From: Micromussa lordhowensis
Taxonomy: Eukaryota; Cnidaria; Anthozoa; Scleractinia; Lobophylliidae
DNA: 64,000 nucleotides
Direction of reading: 5' to 3'
NCBI GenBank assembly: GCA_964020085.1
Contig: OZ026607.1
Span: 20,743,106-20,807,105 of the forward strand
Both the position numbers and the translations under genes were made by a program. The notes under the pieces are model-generated. The model was not told the DNA's origin. It saw nothing but the letters and a program-made list of their open reading frames with translations, and ran no database searches. Shown piece after piece: positions 1 to 11,576 of this stretch. Each line of letters begins with the position of its first letter. The stretch's first letter is position 1.

Positions 1-1066
1 GGCTTCTCCCAGTCATCGCTTTCTCCACCTTCGCAACCGCCTCGTACACTTTCGTATGGTCTTTGTCCCCGAGGAGGCGCAGAACCAAAGCGCGAAAATG
101 TTCCTTTGGGAGGTCTACCTTTGCCCTGGCTGTCTGATACACAAGGCGGTAGAAATCGCGTTTCTCATCCTGATTATCCCTGGAGGTATTCTGAAGGGTC
201 TCCAGAATATCAATCGCCTCGTACTTGTTAAACTCTGAAAGCGGTCGTGCCGCATAATCGAGCATCTTCCTTATCACAGAGGCCACAGAGAGTTTCGTCA
301 ACTCCTCAAGAGACTTTTGTAAATGACCAAACTTTTCCTTTAGAGTCTAGGAGAGCAAATAAGGGAAGAGTCAGATTATACGAACATCAACTCACGAAGT
401 TTCTTTTGTTTTAGCGAACTCTCGCCCCATTGTATTACAGAAAAAAAAAAAAAAACACAGATTTTCATTGCATTATCGAAAAACTTCCACTGCATTGCCG
501 AAAGACTCGAATTTCCCTTTTCCATTTGCAATTTTTATTTATTTATTTATTTTATTTTCCAATTTTATTTTTATTTATGTATTGTATGGGGAACACCCCC
601 CTCCGTCCTAAGGCGAGCTCTCGCCCATTTCTTTCCCTCTTTATTTTCATGGAGAATTCTCATACATTTCTTTCTCCTTTTTTTTTTAATTTTCAAAGTG
701 AGTTCTCACCTCATCACTTTCCTTTTCTTTTCTCATGGCGAACTCTCGCCCCATCATTTTGTTCTATTTCTCATAGCGAACTCTCGCCCCATCACTTTTT
801 CCTATTTCTCATGGCGAACTCTCGCCCCATCACTTTCCCTATTTCTCATGGCGAACTCTCGCCCCATCACTTTGTTCTATTTCTCATAGCGAACTCTCGC
901 CCCATCACTTTCCTCTTTCTCATGGCGAACTCTCGCCCCATCACTTTCCTTATTTCTCATGGCGAACTCTCGCCCCATCACTTCCCTTTTCTATTTTCAT
1001 GGCGAACTCACACCCCATCACTTTCTATTTCTGATGGAGAACTCTCGCCCCATTGCTCTTTCTTTT

Positions 1067-1098
<32 letters not shown>

Positions 1099-1909
1099 TT
1101 TGGTGAACTCTCACCCCATAGCTCATTCGCGTTATCCTGAGTTACAACATTTCACCTCTATACAATAAAGACACGCACATAAGTGAACAGTAAGTTCCCG
1201 CCCCATCTGAGTGTTGCATATAAATTCTCGACAACAATTGAGAGAAAAATACAATCCGCGAAAGCCGCTAATGAAGCATTCACTCCATTACAAATAACTC
1301 CAATATCCCGGTGTGTTGAATACAATACTAAGAAACCAGAGAAGACAAAAACGAAGGAAAAAGAAAAAAAAAAAAAAAGAGAAACCCGCCTAGGTCCAAA
1401 TTTAATAGACTAGAGCTGTTCACAACTAACTAACCGGCAAACGCGGACAAACTGAGCGGGGAAAAAACCCGAAAAATAACGAAAAAACCCCATACAACAC
1501 GAAATACATGTAAACGAAACGCATTTACCTCAAGCTCTCCTTGAGTTGGTTCCACGTGCACAGCTTCTTGTGGAGCCACTGGAACTTGCGCCGGTGGAAT
1601 TTGTTGGGCTGGAACTTGCGCCGGCGGAATCTGTTGGGCTGGAACTTGCGCCGGCGGAATTTGTTGGGCTGGAACTTGCGCCGGTGGAAACTGTTGGGCT
1701 TGAGGAGGTAAGATAGCCTGGCCCACAACAAGTTGAGCGCCCTGGTTTTCAGCCGGTTGAGGAGGTTGAACTGGCGCCGGCAAAACTTCTACGTCTCCAC
1801 GAGGCACTTGACCATCTTGGGCCGCTTGTTCCGCGCCCGCTTGCAATGCATCCACTTGTATAGGTCTCAGACGACCACGAACCGGGCCGGGGTATTGTAC
1901 ATTCGCCAT
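1..1909 (-). CDS. Unrecognised gene with Pro/Gln/Ala-repeat N-terminus (two exons, runs off left edge)
   Basis: Exon 1 is 1909-1529: it starts with ATG (MANVQYPGPV) and ends at a good donor, GAG|GTAAAT. Exon 2 runs from 346 past the window edge and follows a pyrimidine tract and acceptor (ttgctctcctag). Exon 1 is exactly 127 codons (phase 0), and exon 2 is open in the matching phase for its whole 115 codons, which supports joining them. The first part is low-complexity and holds four copies of a 10-residue PPAQVPAQQI-type repeat. The second part is charged and probably helical (begins TLKEKFGHLQ, contains FYRLVYQTARAKVDLP). I recognise no domain. It could be a host gene or part of a mobile element. 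The frame is also open upstream of the chosen ATG to 2104, so the start is not certain. Confidence 0.6.
413..1116. repeat. 37-bp minisatellite with an internal hairpin
   Basis: About 12 copies of a unit around GGCGAACTCTCGCCCCATCA separated by T/C-rich filler. Best-conserved copies start near 738, 775, 813, 850, 888, 924 and 961 (spacing 36-38 bp), with degenerate copies near 413, 612, 697, 1001, 1036 and 1101. GGCGA and TCGCC in each unit are inverted around ACTC. It lies in the intron of the left-edge gene. Long open frames here are by-products of the repeat. Confidence 0.85.
1581..1700 (-). repeat. Coding 30-bp tandem repeat, four copies
   Basis: Units begin at 1581, 1611, 1641 and 1671 and encode PPAQVPAQQI-like decapeptides in the first exon of the left-edge gene. 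The period is a multiple of three, so copy-number change keeps the frame. Confidence 0.85.
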
Positions 1910-2137
1910 CCAAGTAAAGTAATAACACGAGGCAAGGAAATTCCAACTATTCGAGCGACACGAACTGGAGCACAACCGAACCGCGCTGCAGTTGAGCCAA
2001 AGTGATAATTTATTCACATGTGTTGGTTTTATATGCGTCACTTTAATGTATGCAGTGTGAATAGCCCAATCATTGGTGAATACGTTATCATTTAAGTGAC
2101 ACAATAAGACGCAAGTTTTGGCAAAGTTTTAAAAAAT

Positions 2138-2205
2138 CTGTACATAGGGTTCAGAGCCACCTTAAAGTTTTGGAAATTTAAGGTGGCTCTGAACCCTATG
2201 TACAG
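2138..2205. repeat. Perfect 29-nt inverted repeat (MITE-like hairpin)
   Basis: Arms 2138-2166 and 2177-2205 are perfect reverse complements around a 10-nt loop. It lies between the start of the left-edge gene and the last visible exon of gene A. The rest of 2206-2355 holds nothing I recognise. Confidence 0.85.
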
Positions 2206-2355
2206 GTTCTGTTTAAAATTGCCAATAGTTGTGTCTCTTCATGTTTATTAAAAGTAAGAAAAATTTCGCCGTGTAAACAAACTCCGTATATCCGCAAACT
2301 CCGTATGTGGCGGGTAATCTCGCCAACTCCCCTCACGTGATATTTTTAAACTTAC

Positions 2356-5005
2356 ACATCACTCTCTGCAGTGAACACTTGATCATGAATGGCTTCCGGT
2401 GACATCCATTTGATTGGCAGTTTTCTGGTCTTTGTAGAATGGTACACTTTCTCAGTGTACACGTGACGCGACAATCCAAAGTCGGCTACCTTGACTAGCT
2501 TGCCTTCACAAACGAGGACATTTCTCGCCGCTAGGTCACGATGGACGAATCCTTTACGTGACAGAAACTCCTATGTAAAGTAAGAAATGGAAATTTTGAT
2601 CACTGCAACATAAGTTGTTAATAAAAAGGAAAAACAATCTCTCGACATTATGTATGAAATTCAGCTCGTACCATTCCCTTCGCTATCTGCCATGCGAACG
2701 TCATTAGGTCAGCGGGTGCGAGAGTATCATCGTCATGTAAGTTGTCAGTATCAGTCTTGATACTCCGATAAGAAATATCTGCACATCTGTTATTGTCGCT
2801 GGTGCACTGAAAAGAGAAAAACACTTATTTTAAGTGTATATGACATTATTTTTTTGTATCTTCCTTATGAAATCTCAACGATACCTTAATTTAGAAATTG
2901 AAAAATATGTTACTTTTTCACCGCATTTTAGCCCTGTGAAAACGGGCCTGGGGCTAGTCAGGCCATGGCAAGAACGTAAGTAGCCGATTCCATCAAGTAA
3001 ATAATAAAATATATGTCATTTAAATAATCAATTAGTTGCCACAGGTCAGAGCAGGGGTAAAAAAGAGGGGGGGGGGGGGGGAGGAGGGTGGAACCCTTCT
3101 CTTGGCGTTTCGTTGTAATGAGACCCACGAGACATAATTATGTTAGTTATTTTACTTTGCAAGATGACATATTTTTAATATGACGTCGTTAACCGTATTC
3201 CTGGATTTCACTATTTAATCAGAAACTCCGAAAATAACGTGAATTCATGGGGGATTAAAGATCCAAAATGATACTAAAATCTAAAATGGTACCAGCCTTG
3301 TGAATATTGCCCGAAAAAACTGGAAAACGTTTTTATTTCTTACTATGGCAATATGAAATGTCATGGAGGCAGTTGACATGTCAAAGTCTCGGCGAGGGTT
3401 GAAATTCGGCACTATCGAACACTAATCCATCTAATGGGAAAGGCTGGAGGATTTCTACTCCTGACCACTACCGGTTGCCACAGTCTAACTTTTTGCTTGG
3501 AACAAATAGTGCAAAGCGAATAAAACAACAATGATTACTTCATCTAAGCTCCCTTCACTTATGACTCCTTCGATTTGATAATGTGGCGCTGCATCTCCCG
3601 TCGCTTCAAAAGCTTGCGTGATCTAAAATGTACAACAAAATAGTAGAAGTTTTGTGAGTTTTCAAGCCTTCTGTTTGGCGAGTCTTTACTCTCACATTGG
3701 CTCTCTCCACTTGAAAGTATTATGGGAACTGGCAAATTATATAAGCTAGGGCAACCTTACAAAGAGCTATGACCGGAGTGTCCTGATTGTCGCTTGCTGC
3801 AAGATATCCCTAGGGGGGAGTGGTAATACTTCTGCTTGCTTATGCTGCAGAAGAGAAGGTAAGCAGGAGAAGCTTAAGTATGATGCAGTAAGGTCCTCAA
3901 CTTTTGTTTTACAGTCAACGTTATTTCATCATTTTCTTCGGTAAACGGTCGAAATTTACATTCCTAAATTTTGGTTTATAACGAGCACAGAAAACCGTTG
4001 ATGAAATCTTGGCATTTTTTTAAAATAGAAAACTATAAGTTAATAACCACAGATGATAGCCCATAACTATTTGAAGAAGCAAAGAAATAGTCTAAGGGAA
4101 CAGAAATACTTTTCTGTACCTCTTCACTGAACGGCGCCAGATCTAGACCATTCGAATTTGCTCGTGTTTCCAAATTTTCTCAACTTAGAGAATACAGTCA
4201 AAGCCCTCTATAACGCCACCTCGACGGAAGAAAGTGGCAGTTTTATAGAGATGGCCGTCAGTGAGGTTGGACTATATTCAATGAAATCAAAACACAGTTT
4301 TGGTAAATAGGCCGGTTTTCTAAAACTTACTGACCAAATTAAAAGTCAGGTACAATTTTCAATTATCTCACTTTACCTGCTCTCTTCTTTTCCTGAGGTA
4401 GTGAAGCAAATCCCCATTCTTTGCAAACTCCACTACAAGGAACATGGGATTTGTCATAGTACAGCAGGCCAATAAATTCAATATGTTCAGGTGATACCCG
4501 ATTTGTTTCATGAGCTGTATTTCCTCTAGGAATTCTTGCATTTGTTCTTCTGTGGCACCATCTAGTAAAGCAAAAACATAATACATCACAAATACAAGGG
4601 TGAGCGTCAATTAAAACTGAAAATTGAATACTATCACTATTATTTCACGAGATTACCAAAATAGTTAACTCAAAATATATCACTCTTTGCGACTTTTCAT
4701 TTCTTCGGTATCAAGACTTTGAAAGGTTGTTTTAAGAACCTTATCCACAGTTATAGGTTATAAAACGTTGGCATAACCAAATCATACTTTGTAACATTTT
4801 CACAGCAACGGTCAGGCCCATCTTCATTTGCTGCTGCTCGTTGTTCGTCTTGCGCTGCGAAGATTTCTTTTCTTTTCCAACATCCATAGTTTGTTTTAAA
4901 AGCCTGCCACTGTATACTTTACCAAAAGCTCCTTCTCCAATAATCTTATTCAAGGAAATGTCATCAAAACGTACTTCAAACAAATCAGTGAATTCTGAAT
5001 TGGAT
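2356..5005 (-). CDS. Gene A kinase-domain exons 8-12 (N-lobe to activation loop)
   Basis: Exon 5005-4788 holds the juxtamembrane part, IIGEGAFGKVY and VAVKML. Exon 4561-4377 holds the alpha-C Glu region (EEIQLMKQIG) and hinge (VVEFAKNGD). Exon 3622-3539 is a 28-codon kinase insert. Exon 2806-2672 holds ADLMTFAWQIAKGM. Exon 2570-2356 holds HRDLAARN, ADFGLSR and KLPIKWMSPE. Reading through the last donor meets TAA immediately after ESDV, so intron retention would give a kinase lacking helices F to I. Confidence 0.82.
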
Positions 5006-8000
5006 CTGAAAACATCAAGAGCTCGTTTAAACATAGGAATTACGCACGCTAGTTTATATGGTTTTATTTGTGATTTTATTTTAAATTTCATTCTGTGAAA
5101 TTTCTCGAAAATTTTCCTGCTGTGGAAAAACTGGTCAGACAGATGTCCTTTAAAAACGAGCTCGAACTAAGGCAAAATATTTATTAACAGTGTGGAATTT
5201 TCTTTATAGAATTTCACGAAATAAAACGCCCGAAAATTCCACCTTTGAGTGCGCGTAGAGTATTATGCGCTTGCCGTCGTACAACTGTAGGGAGCCACCT
5301 TGAAATCATCAAACAATCAATTTAAGATAATATAATTTTTTTTCTGTAAAATACTTTCTCCAAGTTGCTTTGGCTATTTGGCACGAGAACAAGGAATGGA
5401 GAATATTTATTTGTTTTTTTTTTTCAATTAATATCTGTTGGTATTACTTTTTGTGGTCTAGACCGCAGCCTTAAATTGTTTCTTGTGTTGCACCAAGTTT
5501 ATATACGTCACACAAGTTGACCTATAAGCTGCCTACGTTCATATTTTTTTTTAAATAAAGCATACGCATTATTAACTGAAGCCGACCGGGAGTATTCTTT
5601 ATACTTTATACTCACCGACTCTTTCTACGATATCTAAAAGCAAGCCATAATACTCCACTTAAACATAGCAGAGCCACAAGCGAGCTGCCCACGATTTTCG
5701 CTACCAGTGGCAAAGAGGATTCCCCAGTGCTTTGACCATGATAAGTCTCATTGTATAGAGGATTTCTTCCTATAGAATCCGAATACATCAAAGAGGGAAA
5801 AATGACAACACCAATTAGATAACGAAGATATTTCTTTGACAAAACATGTTACGTCATCTTGTCTACTTTTGAAATCTGAACCTGTCTTTTTAAACTCGCT
5901 GTTATCATTATCGTTATTATTATTTCAACGCTGCTTGTAAATTACTTTAGAATAGAATATTCCTTGGTGGTAAACAACACGAATGGTTTAAAGTCTGATA
6001 TAATAATAACAATGATTATTAGTAAAAAAACCTCGGCAAACGTTATAGCTTATATCAATTCTTGTTAGGCTACAGAAAAGGCTACGAAAAAGAACTTTTA
6101 GATTCGGATGCATTCAACAAGTAACGCCGATGCAACAGATCGTTAAAGAAAGGGATTCTAGGTTGGGGAATAGTCTTGTAGGTCCTCCCTCGTATCACCT
6201 ACAGAATATTCTCCCACCACATAAGAACAGGGCCCTACGCGATAAATCACATCCTTACCAGGTTAATACTGATTGGTTTGAAAACTGCTTTGTAAAAAAT
6301 TGTAAAAAAATTAATAGATGACTCTTTGATTTCAAATAGATTGTATTGTCAGTTTTTAGTCAGTGTTGGGACAGTTTTTAAATCCGTGAGTATCTTGTTA
6401 CCCTAAAACTGAGAAAAAAGATCTTTATTTATTCATTTCTTTATTCATTTCTTGCCTTTACGTCTTAGCATAATTCTGACAATCACTTTAAATGACACTT
6501 TATAATAAAGGCATTCAGTTCTACGCCTTTGGTGTCCGTATAAAAGAAGGTTTGAGTGTGTTCTTAACACTCAGAGCCGCCTCAAAAACAATAATAAAAA
6601 AAAATAACTCAACTCCATAATGAAAACTAAGGAACATACTAGAGCACGAAGTCGAAAAAGGGCATCTACCTTGACATTTGTGCAAATTGCAGCTCTCTGT
6701 GGAGATATTTGTCCCAGGGCAATCCTTTCCGTTCCATTTTGGTGCTGGATTAGAGCATGTGCGAGCACGTGTCCTGTATCCCCCTCCACACGTCACGCTA
6801 CATGGTTGCCATGACGACCACTGGCTCCAACTGCCATTCACTGGTGATTAAAGGGAATAATTCATGACATGAAAGCCTTAGAAAGTGTATAAACTGTTAA
6901 CTTTTAGAATTGGTAGTAACTCTAAAATGGCGTTTCTTGTACAAAACGACTTCACGGTTCACGAAAAAACGTTTATACAAAACCTCCCGTAAGTGGCCAC
7001 CCAAAGGGACAAGCCAAGGTGTTCACTTACGGGAGGTGGTCGCTCACGAGAGCTTAGACCATAGTTGATCAAAATTTTGTATCATCAGCATATTGTAACC
7101 GCAGAGACCTGCCCCATTTTTAATACATTATATTTATGCAAAAAGTCGATTTTGAGAAAAAAATCTGGTACTTACGGAAATTAATGTTTAGTTTAGATGT
7201 TAATGTTGGCTCGGGACCCAAATGCTAATCATCCTACTTAATATTAGTAAGGAAAATATAAAATTTGTAAAGTGCGAAGTGATCAACTAGTAACTAACCT
7301 TCAACAAAGCGGTAAACAAATATGGTCCACCTATCTCCCACGCTATACTTCCATAAACAATTGTTGGATTGTCCATGTCTGTTGTATGTCATGGCACCAT
7401 CCACTCCACTCCAGCACTCATGGCGAAATTCCACGCCAAAATACCAGAATCCATACTCAAAGACTTCAGTAGCACATTTGTGAATAATGGCAGCGAATGA
7501 ATTGGCCAAATCTGTCTCGTTGACCGAGTACTCTTGGACTAATACTGGTAGAGCTCGTGTAAAGTTGTCTTTGAAACAACCGACTGGTTCATACGGATGC
7601 AGCCCCGTCTTATCTGTGTAGAAAAGACCAGATCATCATCAACCTATACTATATTTCATTTTGCCATCTTGCAAGAATGGGGGCCCAGGTTTCATGGCCT
7701 TTTCGGTACAAATCATAAAAGATACTAAATATCGAAAACTAACTCAGCTCCGAAATGAAAAGATTCAGCAAGGAATACACCTAGCATCAAAATAAGCCGG
7801 AATCATTTTAGGGAAAATCATCTACCTATACAGTTGTGCAAACTGCAGCTCTCTGTGGAGATACTTGTCCCAGAGCAATCCTTTCCTTTCCACTGTGGCG
7901 CTGGATTAGAGCATGTCCGAGCACGTGTCCTGTGTCCCCCTCCGCACGTCACGCTGCATGGTCCCCATGACGACCACAAACTCCAACTGCCATTCACTGA

Positions 8001-10982
8001 TGATCAGAGGGAACAATCCATGAAATAAAAGCTTTAAAAAGTGTTTAAACTTTTGACGTTTTTAGTTTTTGTAATTTACCTTGACATTTGTGCAAGTTGC
8101 AACTCTCGGTGGAGATATTTGTCCCAGGGCAATCCTTTCCGTTCCATTTTGGCGCTGGATTAGAGCATGTGCGAGTTCGTGTCCTGTTTCCCTCTCCACA
8201 AGTCACGCTGCATGGCTGCCATGACGACCACTGACTCCAACTGCCATTCACTGCTGATTAGAAAAAAAAACAATCCATGACGTGAAAGCTTTTAGAAAAT
8301 ATATCAATTGCTGAAGTTTTGAATTGTTAAAATTGATTCGCTTTTGCTCCAACTGATTGCGTTTTAAGATGACCATGGCGTTTCTATATAGAAAAAGCTC
8401 TTCTCGTTCACGACAAAATGTATATGGCTTTTGTTCAGTATTCCAACCCAGTGGACTGGAGAAACCAAGAGCCTCATCGAGGCAAGCACTTAATACCAGT
8501 TTACATACAAATTTCTAGAACTAACAGCAATAAATACTTAGATCAGTTGACTTGGCACCAAAACAGTAATCATTCTTTTTTCCTCCTTTATTTATACGTG
8601 AGAAAGTGTAATTTTACGAGAATTGAAGTAAACAGGAATTTACGGTTACCACACACAAACTGACGCACACAAAATACACTGTATGTACTTTAAAAAAAAG
8701 TTCACCTAGTTCACCTGGTTAATACTAGTCTAGTTACATATCAAGGCTTGAACTCAACTTCTTATGAAAAGAATGGAGAATATTATTCTTGTGTGCAATA
8801 TACAATTCAGTATGATATTTTTGTACTTAACATAATTTTAAATGACTGTATACTGGGTTTCGCATTATTTCTTTTACAATGATAAATTTCTCATTTTCGA
8901 ACTAAAATACAATAATTCAATAATCCTACATAATATACGTTTATATAAAAAATATAAAGGTTTAACTTTGTATTTTAAAACAGGTCGCAAGAAAATTGTT
9001 ATCCTATTAGAACTTCAGATAGATCAAAAACAATAGCTAACACTGATTTGAAAGACAAGACAAACCTGAGATAGCTTAAACACAGAAAGTTCTTGGCCGG
9101 TAAAAGAAAAATTGTAATCTCAGATGGCAAAGAAACGAAATATCTTGTTAAAATGCAGCAATAATTTGAAACCATGAGAAATCTTTAATAACTTAACAAA
9201 CTAGCAACATGTCTTCTCACGCATCCATAACACCAGTTCCCAGACTCTCACACTACTCGTCAGAGAGTTTAATTCCCTGTAAATTGATTAATTGGTGCTA
9301 CTACCTTCAACAAAGCGGTAGACAAACATGGTCCATGCGGATCCCACGCTATAATTCCATAAGCAACTGTTGGATGGCCCATACATGTTGTAAGTCAAGC
9401 TACCATTCACGCCAGTCCAGCATTGGGAGCGATATTCCAGGCCAAAATACCGGAAGCCATTCTTAAACACTTCAGAAGCACACTCGTGAATTATGGATGC
9501 CAGTGAATTGGCTAAATCTGTCTCGTTAACACTGTAGGTTTCTATAAATATTGGTAGAGCGCGTGGATCTTTTTTATCTTTAAAACAACCGACTGGTTCA
9601 TAAGGATGCAGTGTTATGGTATCTGTGTAGAAAAGACCAGATGTTCATTTAGTGAGAAGTCAAGCTATCAACCTGCATAGCTGGTTGTTGTGGTTGCGCA
9701 TTTTACGAGAATTTCTCAAGTCTACAGCTCTCCATTTATCTTGCTATTGCGGCATTAATTGACGCTCGTTTACCGCTTGCCAGCTATTTTGTATTTTGAC
9801 AAAACGCAAGAACTGTGGCACCCAGGCAAACAAGATGTCATGGCCGCCATATCATACATTTATAAAACACAGCCCATGCAGCCAATTCTTGGAGAGATAC
9901 ACCCACCTGCATACAATAAAATTGACAAAAAAAGGTCCAGAGCCCTGTGAAAAATTAATTTGAAGAAAACGTTGCGAACTAGTAGCAAACAGGAAATAAC
10001 TGTAGATTTATGAACTCTGTGAGAGATCCAGAATAATAAACACGACAAATGACTTAAGTAGCTTAGGATGAGAACTTTTAATATTCTGGCCTTGGCATGT
10101 TGAATTAGTTAGTAAAGGAAAGGCAGGAAAATATTGGCTCTAAACTTTGAAGACAGTACTTGAAACCATCGTGTGCAATCAGCACTAGCTTTGCGCTGAA
10201 GCGAACATCACTTCGTAAAATATTTCTCGATTTCATTTCGGTTGGATACTCCTTAATATTTAGCCTGTAAAGAAGGGCGAGATTCTGTTGAAGAAAAGAA
10301 ATATATCCTAGTCAGGGATGTATTTTTCGATGCTTAAATTTAAAACGAATATTATCATCTTTAGTGTTAAACGTTTCGTGAAAAGGGTCTACACGGACAA
10401 TGTTTCTGAGTGAGAGATTGAGTGAAGATAAAGAACTGACAGAAAAAAAAAACCGTTTGATATGAACTTTCATTATACAAAAACTAGTGGCATACCAATT
10501 GGCAGCAAATCGATAAAAATGATATCCCACATTTGGGGATATCATTTTTATCCATACTGAGTGTGATATGTTTACTGATATCATTTTTATCCCTTAACTG
10601 CACTTAAAATCCTCGGAAAGTGGTCGGAAATCTTCGGAAAACCGCCAAAAACGTCGTTATGTATTATAATAGTTTTATGTATTGATAAAGAAAACTACAT
10701 GGTCGCTTGAAGTTACGAAATTTCTCTCGTCACGTTGAAAATACTTGAAGAGAAATTTCGCATCTCCTCGCGCCCATGTAATATCCCCTAATTTCAGCAT
10801 CGTTGTTGCTTTCAAAACGGTATCTCATGAAAATACGTACTTGATTGTGAGGTTTTGCTCTGCGAGATGCCTTCATTCGGCCAAGTTTGTAGTATTACGA
10901 TTCCGATGAACATCAATCCGCGATGAAAATTTGCGTTGAAAATGATCCCTGGCTTGAAATTTTCACGGGAAAGAATTCTCAT
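2356..10982 (-). CDS. Receptor tyrosine kinase A (WSC-TSP1-TSP1-WSC-TSP1-TM-kinase), 3' exons not visible
   Basis: Predicted single-pass cell-surface receptor that would phosphorylate tyrosines after binding an unknown ligand. Exons, all on the minus strand with GT/AG borders and matching phases: 10982-10841 signal peptide; 9622-9305 WSC-like; 8250-8080 TSP1; 7996-7826 TSP1; 7613-7299 WSC-like; 6840-6670 TSP1; 5769-5616 transmembrane; 5005-4788, 4561-4377, 3622-3539, 2806-2672 and 2570-2356 kinase. These give 759 codons plus 2 nt. The kinase contains GEGAFGKVY, VAVKML, HRDLAARN and ADFG. The final donor (gatgt|gtaag) implies more exons, but counterparts of the last three exons of B and C (about 110 residues, C-lobe) are not found between 2355 and 1. 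Either the gene is 3'-truncated or those exons lie beyond the left edge past an inserted gene. Kinase class is FGFR/Cad96Ca-like by motif recall only. Confidence 0.82.
5616..5769 (-). CDS. Gene A exon 7, transmembrane segment
   Basis: 154-nt exon, entered in phase 1 and left in phase 2 (agtcg|gtgag). It encodes a short stalk with an N-glycosylation-like NET, then a helix around IVGSSLVALLCLSGVLWLAF and a basic stop-transfer RYRRKS. Confidence 0.85.
6670..6840 (-). CDS. Gene A exon 6, TSP1 module 3
   Basis: 171-nt exon: WSQWSSWQPCSVTCGGG to ESCNLHKC. It ends at donor caag|gtagat and is the membrane-proximal module. Confidence 0.88.
6983..7037. repeat. Short hairpin repeat in gene A intron
   Basis: CCTCCCGTAAGTGGCCACC (6983-7001) is inverted at 7019-7037 with two mismatches. 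It looks like the terminus or remnant of a dispersed element. Confidence 0.6.
7299..7613 (-). CDS. Gene A exon 5, WSC-like module 2
   Basis: 315-nt phase 1-1 exon, one codon shorter than module 1. It carries HPYEPVGCFKD, YFGVEFRHECW and FVYRFVEG. Borders are ctacacag| and gttgaag|gttag. Confidence 0.8.
7826..7996 (-). CDS. Gene A exon 4, TSP1 module 2
   Basis: 171-nt phase 1-1 exon with WSLWSSWGPCSVTCG and ESCSLHNC, following the previous TSP1 by only about 80 bp of intron. It has no ATG of its own and is easy to miss. This extra tandem TSP1 is unique to gene A. Confidence 0.85.
8080..8250 (-). CDS. Gene A exon 3, TSP1 module 1
   Basis: 171-nt phase 1-1 exon encoding a thrombospondin type-1 repeat: WSQWSSWQPCSVTCG then six-cysteine spacing to ESCNLHKC. 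The W-x-x-W-x-x-W (C-mannosylation) and CSVTCG (O-fucosylation) signatures are present. Confidence 0.88.
9305..9622 (-). CDS. Gene A exon 2, WSC-like module 1
   Basis: Phase 1-1 exon of 318 nt. It starts after ctacacag, ends at gttgaag|gtag, and carries HPYEPVGCFKD, the YFGLEYRSQCW block and FVYRFVEG. The four cysteines and the GCF/YFG-EY-CW pattern resemble WSC or apple-type carbohydrate-binding domains. The assignment is by eye. Confidence 0.8.
10512..10552. repeat. 17-nt perfect inverted repeat in gene A intron 1
   Basis: GATAAAAATGATATCCC (10512-10528) is inverted at 10536-10552, with a further half copy near 10577-10594. The remainder of 9623-10840 is AT-rich intron with no other recognisable element. 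Confidence 0.7.
10841..10982 (-). CDS. Gene A exon 1, signal peptide
   Basis: The ATG at 10982-10980 opens 47 codons ending in phase 1 at donor caatcaa|gtacgt. The hydrophobic core is GLMFIGIVILQTW, preceded by a polar stretch (MRILSRENF). The inner Met at residue 24 could be the real start, since gene C can only use a start near that point. An acceptor-like sequence (tttctcctcag) lies just upstream of the ATG and hints at a 5' non-coding exon. Confidence 0.7.
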
Positions 10983-11449
10983 TGCGATGATTCTGAGGAG
11001 AAAAACAATCGTTGCAGTAATTACAACAAACCTGAAACAACTTTTCTTCAATTCGCTGTTTAAGAGGTGATTCGGGGTAATATTTCATCAGCTCAATCAA
11101 CAATAATAAAATACGCTAGTCAATTGTTTATTTAACCGACCACAAGATGTTGTATCGAGAACTTTAAGAAGGCTAAGTCAGTTATTTTTCAAGAGCTGAA
11201 ATAAAAGAAAACCAAATGCAATAAGCTGACGATAAGATTTTTAATGTGGTTTCGTGCAGACTCTTACAAAGTTCAAACAGGTTAGAAAACAGACAAATTC
11301 AGTTTATTCACCCACGGTTACCTAGATCCTCATATCTTTGGGGAAAATTGCCATGTGATTTTTCAGTTAGACGTTTGATAGAGCTTTTCTGTGGCCAAAA
11401 TTTCAACATCATTGTTGCTTGCAAAATGGGATCTTATGATTATACGTAC

Positions 11450-11576
11450 TGACTGTGAGATGCCTTCATTCGGCCAAGCTTGTAGTATTCCGATTCCGAC
11501 GAACCTTAATGCGAAATGAAAAACTGCGTCGAGAAACGATTCATCCCTTGAAATGTTCTCGGGAAAGAATTCTCAT
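11450..11576 (-). pseudogene. Decayed duplicate of the RTK first (signal-peptide) exon
   Basis: The minus strand from the ATG at 11576 matches the signal exons of A, B and C, including MRILSRE, the region of the hydrophobic core and the ending before donor GTACGT. An in-frame TGA occurs at codon 12, and small indels break the frame further on. It lies about 590 bp upstream of gene A's intact exon 1. It is either a dead alternative first exon of gene A or the relic of a fourth paralogue. Confidence 0.75.

Noticed and set aside
430..1168. Plus-strand open frames of up to 236 codons rich in SPHHF and FLFLM repeats
   Set aside because: They are translations of the 37-bp minisatellite and poly-T tracts, with no splice structure and repeats readable in several frames.
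10312..10584. Minus-strand 90-codon open frame in gene A intron 1
   Set aside because: It spans an inverted repeat, shows no domain, and has no splice borders that fit gene A.
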